From positions 6,138,001 through 6,202,000 of the forward strand of contig OX388320.1 in assembly GCA_947579605.1 (NCBI GenBank): a stretch of 64,000 nt of DNA, written 5' to 3'. This document shows positions 1 to 9,605 of this stretch, in pieces. Made by a program: the position numbers and the translations under genes. Under the pieces are notes generated by a model. The model worked only from the letters and a program-made list of their open reading frames with translations, made no database searches and was not told where the DNA came from. Positions within the stretch are counted from its first letter, which is position 1. The number at the start of each line of letters is the position of its first letter. The stretch comes from Athripsodes cinereus. Its lineage: Eukaryota; Arthropoda; Insecta; Trichoptera; Leptoceridae.

Positions 1-298
1 CTAAACAAAATAATCAATTCGATTCATCATTAAAAATTAAAATTTAATTATGGCTGATATCCAAATAAAATCATTAAGCAAATCATTGCTGCAATATAAA
101 TCCAATATTTTCACAATAAAAATAAGTACAACAAAAAAAAAACATACATAATAAACAAACAAAACCTAACATTTACAAATTACAAAAGCACTTGAATATC
201 ATGTATAAATATAACTATCAAAAATCAAAGATCATCATAAAACCAATGTTATCATGCAAAATTATTCGTTCTTACATACTACATAAAATAAAATAAAA

Positions 299-3148
299 CT
301 ATTCATCAATATGCAACTGTGGATTAAACACTTCTTTTAAAAGCCCTTTAAAAATAGGCAGACTAACATTAAAAACATCAATCGTGTTCAAGTATCGGTT
401 CCCCAGGCGGTGTAAGCGAGGTACCACTGTATTGCTGATATAGTTGGTTGTATAATTGTCACAAAAAAATAAGTCGCGCCCTCTAGTACATCGCCCAGGT
501 ACCCGGTACCTAATCAATTCAACCAAATCAGGGTTGTCAATACTGCTATTTACAATTCTATACAAAAAAATTAAATCGTTTATAATTCGTCTATCTGTTA
601 AATTTTCAAGATGGAGATAAGCCTGCAGACTATTATAATTCAACTCCTCCCTTGGAATACCCAATTTATAATTGATATAACGTAAAAACTTTTTTTGAAC
701 ACGGTCTATACTATTTATGTGTACACCATAACTTGGACACCATATAGAGGTATTGTACTCTAATTGGCTTCGGACAAGTGAAATATACAAAAGTGTCATA
801 GCTCGTACATTATGGAAATCGCTTACAGTACGAAGTACGAAACCAAGGGTTCTTATTGCTTTTGCAGTCATTTCCGAAACATGACTTATAAAAGAAATCT
901 TTTCGTCAAATATAACTCCCAAATCACTAATTTCGGTTACACATTCAAGCTTATTACCCTGGATGGAATAATCATAGTCTATTGGTTTTTTATTTCTTCT
1001 AAAACGGATATATTGACACTTTTGTACGTTCAAAAATAAATTGTTTCTGTGGCACCAACAAATCAATCTGTTAAGGTTTTCCTGTATCGTTTCACAATCA
1101 TGAATCGTTACAATTTTCTTATACAATTTTATATCGTCTGCAAAAAGCAAGACCTCTACATCTCTCAACTCATTTACTATGTCATTAATGAAAACAAGGA
1201 ATAAAACTGGTCCAAAATGGCTACCCTGTGGAAGACCACTGGTGGCTGTAAAGGTTGTGGAAATTGAATTATCAATTTTCACTCGCAATGTTCTCCCTCC
1301 CAAATAGCTAGTGAACCACTCCAAAAGTGAGTCATTAACACCCAAGACTGAAAGTTTTCTCAACAATATACTGTGAGACACTTTATCAAAAGCCTTACAA
1401 AAGTCTAGATAAACACTGTCGACCTGAAATCCCAGTGCAAGCCCTTCAGCAATATAATTTTCGTACAAAGTTAGATTTGTGAGAGTAGACCTGCCATTGA
1501 CAAACCCATGCTGCTGCGGACTAATAATTGATGAAATGGATGGCATAATTTGATCCACTACAAGTGATTCAAATAATTTGGCAAGAGTGGACTGCAGACA
1601 TATTGGACGGTAGTTACTTATATCACTTTTATCTCCCTTTTTATAAATAGGCGTAATATTACCAGTCTTCCAGGTCATAGGATAATAACCTTTCTTGAGA
1701 GATTTATTAAAAATGCATGTTAATGGTACAACAAGAGCATCAACGCACTTTCTTACAAAAATTGGTGGAACATTATCGGGGCCTGCGGCTTTTCCCATAT
1801 CTAAACTCATTATTTTTGATTTTAAATCATCAACATGAATGCAAACACTAGATAAATTTATTGATCTATCATATGACATATGAGATTCATTCAAGGCTCC
1901 AACATCACCTTCAAACACACTCTCAAAAAAATATGCAAACAAATCAACTACATCCTGTGAATTGTTCACCCACCTTCTACCTAAGAACATTTGAGAAGGA
2001 TAACCGGAATTACCATTATTCAAGGAATTCCGAAATTTCCATAGGCTCTTGGCATCAACAGTCATATCCTCAGCCTCTCTTATGAAATCATTATAACACT
2101 GAGACTTCAAGCTGCTACACTGAGCCCTCAGTCTACTGAACTCTTTATAGCAGTCAGAATCGTGTGTCTCTTTGTAATTTTTATGCGATAACTTTTTTTC
2201 AGCTATCAACCTTTTTAATTCTGGAGAGAACCAAACCGGAAACGCATCACTTCTATACTCCTCATAAGGAACAAATTTAGCTATAGTCTCATATAAAATT
2301 CCATACAAAGATGCTACAACAAAATCCACATTCTCGCTCAGAAGAAAAGTCCAGTCACACTTAAATAGATAGTCCACAGCCCCCTGATAATTTCCCCTGT
2401 TAAAATTAAATGAGTGAGTGGTTTTTTTCTTTTGTTTTTCAATATTCAGTTTTATCTTTGTAAACAATGGCGGGTGATGTGCATCCACAGGCAAGAGCTC
2501 CTCACTCGGACGTTCCACATTTGTAAATTCGTGATTAGTTAAAATCAAATCCAATAAACGATTTTGAGCATTATAAACAAAATTATATTGATTAAGACCC
2601 AAAAAATACAACGTGTCTAGAATCTCACTTGCACCCTCATGATTACCATTGTTAATATGAACGGCATCCCCGCATGAAGACCACACAACACCAGGCAGGT
2701 TGAAATCCCCAAACAGACAGAAAATCGCCTGAGGATGCTTGGAATACAAACACTCCAGTTCTTCGCAATAAGATTTGTAGATGTCAATATGAGAAGAGGG
2801 AGGAATATACACACAACCAACAATAATCTTTTGCAAATTTGCATGTATCATCACATATAACTGCTCAATCTGATTGTGTTTCACCTTTATGGATGTTGAA
2901 GGAATGTCTTTCTTGATGGCAATAAGCACTCCCCCGCCTCTTCCCTTACTACTTGTTTGAGAATTACGATCCGTTCGATATACATTGTAAGATGAAAAAC
3001 CCAATTCTGAACTCTTTATTGATTTATCCAGCCACGTTTCTGTGAATATGTATATAGCATGATCCAAAAGTGGAACATTTTGACGAAGATATGACAATTT
3101 AGTGCGAATGCCTCTTGTATTTTGGTAATAAAAATCTACATTTAAAAG
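299..3148 (-). CDS. LINE ORF2: AP endonuclease plus reverse transcriptase
   Basis: The ORF2 polyprotein nicks target DNA and primes reverse transcription of the element RNA on it. The frame is open from 3184 to 299, about 949 codons counted from the proposed frameshift site at 3148. The endonuclease starts with YYQNTRG, 24-18 codons before codon 3097-3095. Counting residues from that codon, ETWLD is at 20-24, GRGGG at 52-56, YIPP at 97-100, GDFN at 130-133 and the DAHHPP histidine motif near 206-210. The RT has GKAAGPDNVPP near 435, NYRPICL near 495, YLDFCKAFDK near 563, GLPQGS near 621 and FADD at 652-655. The C-terminal part has the RVQKKFLRYI motif. No catalytic residue looks lost. No ATG occurs in frame before the residue-83 methionine, which would cut off the endonuclease start, so initiation must use frameshifting, reinitiation or a non-AUG codon. 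A TAA at 3187-3185 closes the frame upstream. Confidence 0.92.
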   Translation of the reverse strand, partial: LLNVDFYYQNTRGIRTKLSYLRQNVPLLDHAIYIFTETWLDKSIKSSELGFSSYNVYRTDRNSQTSSKGRGGGVLIAIKKDIPSTSIKVKHNQIEQLYVMIHANLQKIIVGCVYIPPSSHIDIYKSYCEELECLYSKHPQAIFCLFGDFNLPGVVWSSCGDAVHINNGNHEGASEILDTLYFLGLNQYNFVYNAQNRLLDLILTNHEFTNVERPSEELLPVDAHHPPLFTKIKLNIEKQKKKTTHSFNFNRGNYQGAVDYLFKCDWTFLLSENVDFVVASLYGILYETIAKFVPYEEYRSDAFPVWFSPELKRLIAEKKLSHKNYKETHDSDCYKEFSRLRAQCSSLKSQCYNDFIREAEDMTVDAKSLWKFRNSLNNGNSGYPSQMFLGRRWVNNSQDVVDLFAYFFESVFEGDVGALNESHMSYDRSINLSSVCIHVDDLKSKIMSLDMGKAAGPDNVPPIFVRKCVDALVVPLTCIFNKSLKKGYYPMTWKTGNITPIYKKGDKSDISNYRPICLQSTLAKLFESLVVDQIMPSISSIISPQQHGFVNGRSTLTNLTLYENYIAEGLALGFQVDSVYLDFCKAFDKVSHSILLRKLSVLGVNDSLLEWFTSYLGGRTLRVKIDNSISTTFTATSGLPQGSHFGPVLFLVFINDIVNELRDVEVLLFADDIKLYKKIVTIHDCETIQENLNRLICWCHRNNLFLNVQKCQYIRFRRNKKPIDYDYSIQGNKLECVTEISDLGVIFDEKISFISHVSEMTAKAIRTLGFVLRTVSDFHNVRAMTLLYISLVRSQLEYNTSIWCPSYGVHINSIDRVQKKFLRYINYKLGIPREELNYNSLQAYLHLENLTDRRIINDLIFLYRIVNSSIDNPDLVELIRYRVPGRCTRGRDLFFCDNYTTNYISNTVVPRLHRLGNRYLNTIDVFNVSLPIFKGLLKEVFNPQLHIDE

Positions 3149-3846
3149 TTTTTTTTTCCAATAGACACAATCTTGGGCATGCCATTAATGAACTTGATCG
3201 TGATGTCATTTTCGCCATTCTTTTTCCTATTTTCAAGCTCTTCCCACAACATCTTGAGATGAGACCTCTGTATTATTGTCAAATCTTGTTTGATCTTTAT
3301 GTGTTGAGGTAATTTAGATTTATTAAAGAACATCATTTTGGCATCTTCGCTACTACTTAATGAGACTTTCACTGGTCTCGTTTTATCCCTACTTCTCAAA
3401 CCGAGACGCTGTACTCTGACTATGGATATATTACTTAAATTATCCATATCATTGATAAGTTTGGATGTTTGATTCACATCCTCAGCTATTTGTTCACGGC
3501 TGGTTAGTTTGGGATCAACCTCAGGAACATTGAACAATATCACATTTTTAGATTTCTCATTGCGCTCAGCCAATTCAGCCAAAGTTTCACACATTTCCAG
3601 GGTTTTGTTTCTTTTCATGGAAGACTCTCCATCAAACTGGGCCACTCGCTCCCTCAGATGTTTTATTTCTGCCTCCTGGCTGGCTATTTTTGCCGTTGCC
3701 AGGCTCATAGCTGCCATGAACTCAATAGATATGGGATTGATCTTCGAAATGAGATCCTTAGTAAATTTGTTATTATCTGTTATTAATTGCGACAGAGCAC
3801 ATGCTGCACTCTTGACAGAACTTATGATGTCCTGAGCATCAATCAT
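3142..3846 (-). CDS. LINE ORF1: coiled-coil and RRM-like RNA-binding protein
   Basis: The product is 234 residues from the ATG at 3846-3844; the frame stays open a few codons further, but only with GTG. The N-terminal third is helical and heptad-like (IASQEAEIKHLRERVAQF near residues 55-72), which fits a coiled coil for trimer formation. The middle has the RRM-like start KNVILFNVPEVD followed by VQRLGL and RPVKVSLSS. The end has DLTIIQRSHLKMLWEELENR. This order matches the L1-ORF1p-like (Transposase_22 type) chaperone rather than the CCHC-knuckle Gag-like ORF1 of classic Jockey elements; I see no CCHC knuckle. The family role is to bind element RNA and form the RNP with ORF2p. The stop TAA at 3144-3142 follows a run of nine A; the ORF2 frame is open across this end. 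Confidence 0.85.
   Translation of the reverse strand: MIDAQDIISSVKSAACALSQLITDNNKFTKDLISKINPISIEFMAAMSLATAKIASQEAEIKHLRERVAQFDGESSMKRNKTLEMCETLAELAERNEKSKNVILFNVPEVDPKLTSREQIAEDVNQTSKLINDMDNLSNISIVRVQRLGLRSRDKTRPVKVSLSSSEDAKMMFFNKSKLPQHIKIKQDLTIIQRSHLKMLWEELENRKKNGENDITIKFINGMPKIVSIGKKNF
3148..3154 (-). promoter_or_regulatory. Candidate -1 ribosomal frameshift slippery heptamer
   Basis: Read on the minus strand, the end of ORF1 is GGA AAA AAA AAC TTT TAA. The heptamer A AAA AAC lies in the zero frame two codons before the stop, the textbook X XXY YYZ arrangement. A one-base slip backwards gives AAA CTT TTA AAT GTA GAT and continues directly into the endonuclease of ORF2. I see no clear stem-loop or pseudoknot downstream, but did not fold the sequence. 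Confidence 0.7.
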
Positions 3847-4080
3847 TTTCACCACTGTGTTAATCCAAATAATAAAATAAAAATGAGTAATAATATTATA
3901 TCTCAGAGGTTTGTGCCAACCTTGTTTCGATAAAACTACTATTGGTTGGTGTTCTTGATATTTGATTGGACAGGCGTCTGGCCCTGTATGACGTATTCTG
4001 CATAGATTAGCAAATGCAAACTAATTACGGGAATATGATCCTTATTGATGTGTGTCAACTCCGAGTGAAAAAAAGTTTAT
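3847..4080 (-). other. Probable LINE 5' UTR, end not defined
   Basis: Sequence upstream of ORF1 is less AT-rich than the DNA to its right (for example 3925-3990) and has no long ORF. The change to plain AT-rich sequence at about 4.07 kb is where I would look for the 5' end. No duplication could be matched. Confidence 0.4.
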
Positions 4081-5210
4081 GTGTCTAATTATGAATCACT
4101 CACCACTATTACAGACTTGCGTTTAATGTCCGTTGTTAATTAAGATTTTCTGATTCAGATGCGTACACTTATGGTATATTTCAAAGACTATTTCAAGCAA
4201 AAAAAACTTAAATCCTGAGAAGAAGAAAATGACAAACTTAGTAAGCAACACTTTGCACTTGATGGAAATGTTGTGATATTCTTATTTTTTAATTTATTTC
4301 AATTGACTCTCAGTATAAAATGTTAAATAGTTTCATTCCACTTGTGACAAAGCTTGAAAAATAGCAGAATATAAAATAAAAATTAGAAGCTATATATTAA
4401 AAGTTATATAATCTCAAATGTAGATCACACTTGGTACAAAAATTTAAAGTTGAATGTATATGTATAATACATAAACATTTTGATACTTATATTATTGAGT
4501 AACAACATTCATAATAAATATATCGGATCATAAATAAACGAAATGAATAAAAAATAGAGTATATGAAATGTTCATCGTATTAAGGTAGTAAGTATCTTGT
4601 TAGGATATGTCAGTACATTAAAGTTAATCTATGATATGACTAAGAAATATTACGAAATATTTTATCTTTAAGTGAAAAATGCTTATAACCAGATACTTTA
4701 ATTTCGTTAAATATTTTAAGACAATTAATTTTGACACGATTAGAGAATATAAAAAGAAAACAATAAGTGTTATAATTATATAAGTAGAGTATTGGACAGT
4801 GAAGAGAATAAGGGGATAAAAATGTAACGTTTCTACTCTTTGTTTATTTATAAGGTTTAAAATAATTATGAATAAATTCAATCATGTGGTTTGTTTTGTG
4901 TGTCTTAAATACAAGAAACAAATGATTTGATGACTGGCCTAATTTTGTCAGATAAAAGTTTGCTTTGGCTTGTTAAATATTTAAACATGCAACAGTATCA
5001 AAGCAGTTGAAGTCTTTAATATAATAAGTGAATTCTTTCAATCAACCATGTTAGACGTCAACTTAAAGAAAAGGAATATTAAATTATACAGAATAAAAAA
5101 GCTATGAAAGATAAAATTAAATCACTTGATGAATCAAAAGATATTTGAATGAACACTTTGATTTCAATATTGGTTTAATTGCCCATTTATTTTGATATAC
5201 GTGTTTATCT
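4081..5210. other. AT-rich DNA, no recognised feature
   Basis: Read on both strands: only short, uninformative ORFs (the longest, 4624-4881 minus, is a run of I/L/F/Y/K codons expected from AT-rich sequence). No repeat family from elsewhere in the window was recognised. Confidence 0.6.
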
Positions 5211-5216
5211 AGGCAT

Positions 5217-5402
5217 TTGATGAGACACGTTCCGTGGAACACCTGTCAAAGAATTGGTCTCCCACTCTTTACCGTAAGTTTTCGAGTATCATGTCAGAGA
5301 CAGGTGTTCAATAAAATTAAGATATACATATTAAATTTAGTGATGAGGTTTTCCACCCATCCAGAATGTCTTAATGCTTTGTTGGCACGAAGTGTGCCGT
5401 GA
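5217..5402 (+). repeat. A repeat, plus orientation
   Basis: Begins with the family head (GGTCTCCCACTC near 5258), then AAGTTTTCGAGT, GACAGGTGTTC, the ATGAGGTTTTCCACCCATCC block at 5342-5361 and GAATGTCTTAATG. It ends GTGCCGTGAAGTAGTAGTAG, i.e. the usual end with a (TAG)n tail and the middle of the 3' part deleted. Class unknown: no tRNA boxes and no ORF. Confidence 0.8.
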
Positions 5403-5576
5403 AGTAGTAGTAGTTTTTGATATGATTAATAAAATCAAAGAACTATAGTTTTTATTAATAATTTTACTCTTATAAATTTGATCGCTTTGATCGAAGTGCG
5501 TACTGGTAAATTTAATCCTATTTTTCATCTTTGGGAACATAAATTGTTGAGAAATTAAATGATTGAATTTTTTTAG

Positions 5577-5727
5577 CACTACTACTACTACTACTACTAT
5601 ACCATCACGGCATATCCCACAAGTGGGGTAGCCAGCAGATCAGCTGTATGTAAGAAACATACAAACTGTCCTCTTTGTGCCAGTATAAAATCAAGACATT
5701 CAGGATGGGTGGCAAACCTCAACGCTG
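5577..5727 (-). repeat. A repeat, minus orientation, flanked by (CTA)n
   Basis: The (ACT)n run at 5577-5598 is the tail. It is followed by ACCATCACGGCATATCCCAC, GTGGGGTAGCCAGCAG, the CAGCTG region and GACATTCAGGATGGGTGGC. It lies about 175 bases from the plus-oriented copy, so the two form an imperfect inverted pair. Confidence 0.8.
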
Positions 5728-5800
5728 CTACTACTACTACTAACTAACCTACTACTACTAACTAACCTACTACTACTAACTAACCTACTACTACTAACAC
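5726..5800. repeat. (CTA)n microsatellite grading into an 18-bp minisatellite
   Basis: (CTA)5 at 5726-5740, then three perfect copies of the 18-bp unit TAACTAACCTACTACTAC (5741-5758, 5759-5776, 5777-5794) and a partial fourth. It abuts the A repeat, so it probably grew from a (TAC)n tail or target. Confidence 0.9.
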
Positions 5801-7085
5801 CACTTTTTTTTTTTGAGAAGAAAAAACTGATAATTTACTGTCTCAATTATAGGATAGCCAACAGCTTAAGAGTCATGTGTTAATGGATTCGCATTTTAAT
5901 ACAATTATTTATTAATAATACGATAGAATCGTTTAAATTTTTAAGAAGTAAAAAGAGTATGTACACTACTATTTGAAAAGTAATTTATTATTCAGCCTAA
6001 ATATGTCAATAAAAGTTGACCCATGTAATTTATGATAAGTATTTTAGTCTAAAGCTTAATTTATCTGTCCACTAAATAAACTCAAACTGCGTTATTATTA
6101 AAATTACCCATAATTTGTAATCATTATTAAGTTTGAATGTACTTTTTCATGTTATATAATAATTTTTAATGATACGCGTAGGTACTTGATCATTTGATAC
6201 AGTCACAGTGAAGTTACATATTATTTTATAATCATCGTGAAGAAAGAATTACTGCAGAACAAGACCATGTGTTTTTTTTTGTAAACGCACGGTCAAACGC
6301 GAAACTCAATGCATAAATATTTTTGTCATGTGCAAATAAGTTTGAATCATTGTAAAATATGTTTAGTTTTCAATGGTAAACGTAAGCTTACTCTGTAGAT
6401 TATTACATGCCCTTTTCTTATATGAGTAGACATGTAATTTAAAAAAAAATTGACTATTTGTTAAATGTGTACAATATGAACTCCTAAGATTTTTTGTAAT
6501 TCACTACATATGCCTATGAACTTGAATGATAAGTTTATATTTCTTTCTTCGTTCGTTCGTATCGTTACACTTTTTTAAGGAACTTAGAGTAGAGAAAAAA
6601 TCTATCTATTCAAATATTTACTTCGCCAATATGTTCACCTGTTGCCATGAAATTCCTAACGCTTATGTTGATACATTTTATTAGTACTCTATAAAAAAAA
6701 ACACGGTTTTTCAACTTTCGTCATTCACTTTTGTCGTCATACACTCGTCATTGAGCAATTGTCTTGAAAATGTAAGAAAAAAGCAAGTCTTTTTCAATTT
6801 GAATAATTGCTGCCTTTTTCTATACCTATCACTCTGATAAAACTAAATAACAAATTGGTGATGATATAATAAGCTTACAATGTTTATATGTAAGTTATCA
6901 TTAATATTTATATGTAACGAGTGGTGATTTATGTTTGTTGATATAAAAAGTAGATACAATGTGATATGCTAATCAAAAGATATATCTACTTGTTTTGAGA
7001 TCTTACTATACGTAGTGGGATGGATGAAGTAATCATTATAAACCAATTAATATTTGAATCTGTTCATATTGATGTATGTATGATC
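5801..7085. other. AT-rich DNA, no recognised feature
   Basis: Poly-T (5808-5817) and a TTCG triplication near 6547-6560. No coding signal or family repeat was recognised. Confidence 0.55.
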
Positions 7086-7089
7086 ATGT

Positions 7090-7182
7090 TTTGGGTTGGC
7101 CGTAAGATCTCGTATGCGATAACCGTTTGTTAATATCATACATGTTTATATACTGTTCTTATGCCAATAAAGTTTTATTTAT
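7090..7182 (+). mobile_element. LINE 3' end, plus strand
   Basis: GTTTATATACTGTTCTTATG then CCAATAAAGTTTTATTTATT looks like a LINE 3' UTR with polyadenylation signal and a (TTTA)n tail. It abuts the following minus-strand 3' end tail to tail. Confidence 0.45.
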
Positions 7183-7300
7183 TTATTCATTCTTTACTGC
7201 ACATTGACCACAAACGATTTTATGAACAAATTCATTCATATTGAATACAATCAATGTACAGAATTGATTGCAAAGGCACGATTTCTCCTCATTAACATAC
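7183..7300 (-). mobile_element. Jockey/CR1-type LINE 3' end, minus strand
   Basis: TTCTTTACTGCACATTGACC ... AATCAATGTACAGA ... GGCACGATTT resembles the tails at 53.0 and 55.8 kb (CTTTACTGTACATTG ... AATGTACAGAGGGCGAG). Confidence 0.5.
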
Positions 7301-7673
7301 ATATTATATGACCTCTGAAAGATCACAAGTGATGCAGTTTCTGAAAAATGAATCTATGATTTATCAATGGAAAAAATATAAAAATAGATAAATATCTAAT
7401 AAAGCAATCACTGATATAACGATTGACTTTGTGGTGGATTGTCATTATTTTTACTTGGAAAATGAATATAATTTTAAAGGTATTTCATAGCATTTTTTTC
7501 AATAGAGGTAATAAGATTTGTTAGATACTCATTAGATTTTGAAGTAAAATATGTGACGTATATTTTGCTGAAACACACTTCAACTCTCAAATTTATTTCT
7601 TTGTAAATGTAATGTTATAATTTTATATTGACTTCTGTAAAAAAATAAAGAAAAAAAAATAATTTCCATTATT

Positions 7674-7933
7674 AGTCTGTACCTGAGAGCCATTAGGACT
7701 TAAGTACATTTTTGACCAAAATGCCAAAGCTACGAAAAAAGCGAAATTAACACATTAGTCGTGAGTCTTAAGCACAGAAATGTTTAGGGTCTACACTACA
7801 AGGTCTATGTAATAAGCTGTATATACTATATACAGCTTATTACTAGTAAAAGGTTGAGATTTTTTCGATTAAAAAATTTAATTTGAAAATGGCATTTTAG
7901 TACTTAAGACTAAATGGCTCTCAGGTACAGACT
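7674..7933. mobile_element. 260-bp MITE with about 34-bp terminal inverted repeats
   Basis: The left end AGTCTGTACCTGAGAGCC and right end GGCTCTCAGGTACAGACT are exact reverse complements; pairing continues with a few mismatches through CTTAAGTAC, about 34 bases in all. No ORF and no convincing target duplication, so the superfamily is unassigned. The centre holds a perfect 35-bp palindrome. Confidence 0.85.
7809..7843. repeat. Perfect 17-bp-arm palindrome inside the MITE
   Basis: GTAATAAGCTGTATATA, one central C, then the exact reverse complement. It can form a cruciform or RNA hairpin with almost no loop. Confidence 0.95.
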
Positions 7934-8340
7934 GTTTAAGGGTACAAACTAACGTAAAGGCTAAATATATACTTTTTTGATAAATTCAATTTATTAGTTT
8001 TTAAATAACTATCCACATTGTGAACATAATATAAGCATTATTTTTTAACTTGTTGATTATTTTCTGAGTACACCGGGTTTAAAACCTAGTAAAAATAACA
8101 TTAATAATAATGTAGAGTACCTACCTATTGTCATGGTGAAATTAATGTGACATTTTTTTATAGACAGGTTTTGCGATATGTAATTATATTTACATAGGTA
8201 CGCCCCGGTACAATATAGGAAATAATAATGTATGCACGATAATAATAATATACTCAGTGAAATAATAATTACCTATAGTGCTCTACATATTACAGATAAA
8301 ACAATTGTAATATACAGGTAGACTATGAATAAAGACCATT
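7934..8340. other. AT-rich DNA with scattered AAT triplets
   Basis: No coding signal. Short (AAT) runs at 8100-8112 and 8221-8251. GTACCTACCTATTG is one of the lepidopteran-style TACCTA words. Confidence 0.5.
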
Positions 8341-8344
8341 CATC

Positions 8345-8565
8345 TTACCATTACTGCATCTCCCATAGGTGGGGTAGCCAGCAAATTGACTGCTTGTAAT
8401 AAACATGCAAATCGTCTTACCTGTGGTAGAAAAAGTTAAGACATTCAGGATGGGTAGCATACCTCAACGCTGAGCTGAAGATGTTAAATGTATTAAAACG
8501 TTTTATTTTACAAATACACAGCTTTTAACAGGACACAAAACTTCTAGAAAAAAGTGGGAGATCTG
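8345..8565 (-). repeat. A repeat, minus orientation, nearly full length
   Basis: Tail-side CATCTCCCATAGGTGGGGTA, then CAAATTGACTGCTTG, GACATTCAGGATGGGTAGC and AACGCTGAGCTGAAGATGTT, then the head side with AACAGGACAC, AAAAGTGGGAG and ATCTGACC. Confidence 0.8.
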
Positions 8566-8597
8566 ACCCCCTAGACAAACATGCACTTGGCAATGGA

Positions 8598-8873
8598 CTA
8601 CAAACGAATTTTCGACAATAATTGCAAAAATAACGCATAATTATATGGTACATGTAGGTAGATTGTTGAAAAGTTCGCCAGTAGTCGATCGCTAAGTACG
8701 GTTTGTCTACGGCCTCTGTTCTTTATAAAAAACGCCACGAGTTTGCTTTCAGGTTGTTCCATGAAATTCATGAAACTTTTGTGTCGCGATGGAGAAGTAG
8801 TTCGGCAACAGGAGAATTCAAATTTCTCGACAGAAAGTCTAAATCTATACAATAAGATTACAATCCATCTCAA
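8598..8873 (-). other. Unrecognised 91-codon ORF between two inverted A-repeat pieces
   Basis: The reading frame encodes 91 residues rich in R, S, F and L, and the region is less AT-rich than its surroundings. I do not recognise a domain. It lies between A-repeat pieces in opposite orientation (8345-8565 minus, 8915-8970 plus), so it may be the inside of a composite or inverted element rather than a gene. Confidence 0.2.
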
Positions 8874-8914
8874 AATGTCATAGATTTTATAACATAAGTT
8901 TCAATTCTGGATTC

Positions 8915-8970
8915 TCCCCGCGGAGTTTCTAGCGAAGAATTGGTCTCCCGCTCTTTTTGGTTTGTCTAAG
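8915..8970 (+). repeat. A-repeat head fragment
   Basis: CGCGGAGTTTCTAGCGAAGA followed by ATTGGTCTCCCGCTCTTTTT matches the family head; the rest is absent or decayed. Confidence 0.65.
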
Positions 8971-9429
8971 CTTTTAATAGAACGAATAGGAAAACTTATA
9001 TTTTTTATGACATGCAGTCAGTCTAACGATTACTTCACTTGTTGGAGATACAGTGATAAAATGCTTGAATTGCAAATTCTTCTTAAAGGTGTACCCATTT
9101 GATTTTTTCTAGATAGAATCAGCTACTCGGTTCGATGCATTTTTTAAAAATTTACTAACAAAAAAAAATAGGAACACACAAAAAGATCGAATCGTGGTAC
9201 CCTGCATACAATATTTTTATGTTGATATACTTTTATGACATAATTCGTATAATTTGTTGAGCATTGTTGTTGTTTGTGTTACATATATATTCGTTAGCAA
9301 ATTGTGAGTTTTGCTAAGAGAAAGTACTGACATGAAAGAGGTTCTAATAATATTGTATGTACAAAGTTGCTATGATAACTAGTTACCTCTTACAGACTGT
9401 GGGGTCACTTTCGATGCCGTTACAGTTAA

Positions 9430-9605
9430 GGATTTTGTTTACTAAGTTTTCACTCTTTTCTGGAAATTTTCACATGTCCTCTAAAAGAAAGACAAGTGTT
9501 TGTTAAAATCACAAATAAAATATTTAACATTTTCCGACAGTGAATATTTAGGATAGAATGTCCCATATCCTGAATATCTTATTTGTAATTGGCACGAAAA
9601 GGGTG
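9430..9605 (+). repeat. Degenerate A repeat
   Basis: TTTCACTCTTTTCTGGAAAT, TGTCCTCTAAAAGAAAGACA, CCTGAATATCTTATTTG and GGCACGAAAAGG follow the family order with many changes. Confidence 0.6.

Larger units (their letters stand above)
1..3970 (-). mobile_element. Non-LTR retrotransposon (Jockey/CR1-type LINE), coding region intact
   Basis: The element lies on the minus strand: 5' UTR (right side, end not resolved, somewhere around 3.9-4.1 kb), ORF1, ORF2, then at least 298 bases of 3' UTR running off the left edge. No poly-A or simple-repeat tail is visible, so the true 3' end lies outside the window. Both ORFs are open over their full length, unlike every other LINE piece here, which suggests a young insertion. 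The RT and C-terminal motifs fit the Jockey/CR1 group; I cannot resolve the clade by eye. No target-site duplication can be checked because one end is missing. Confidence 0.9.

Noticed and set aside
3509..3835. 108-codon plus-strand ORF
   Set aside because: Antisense of LINE ORF1.
4624..4881. 85-codon minus-strand ORF as a small membrane protein
   Set aside because: The composition (I, L, Y, F, K) is what random AT-rich codons give; no domain or conserved feature.
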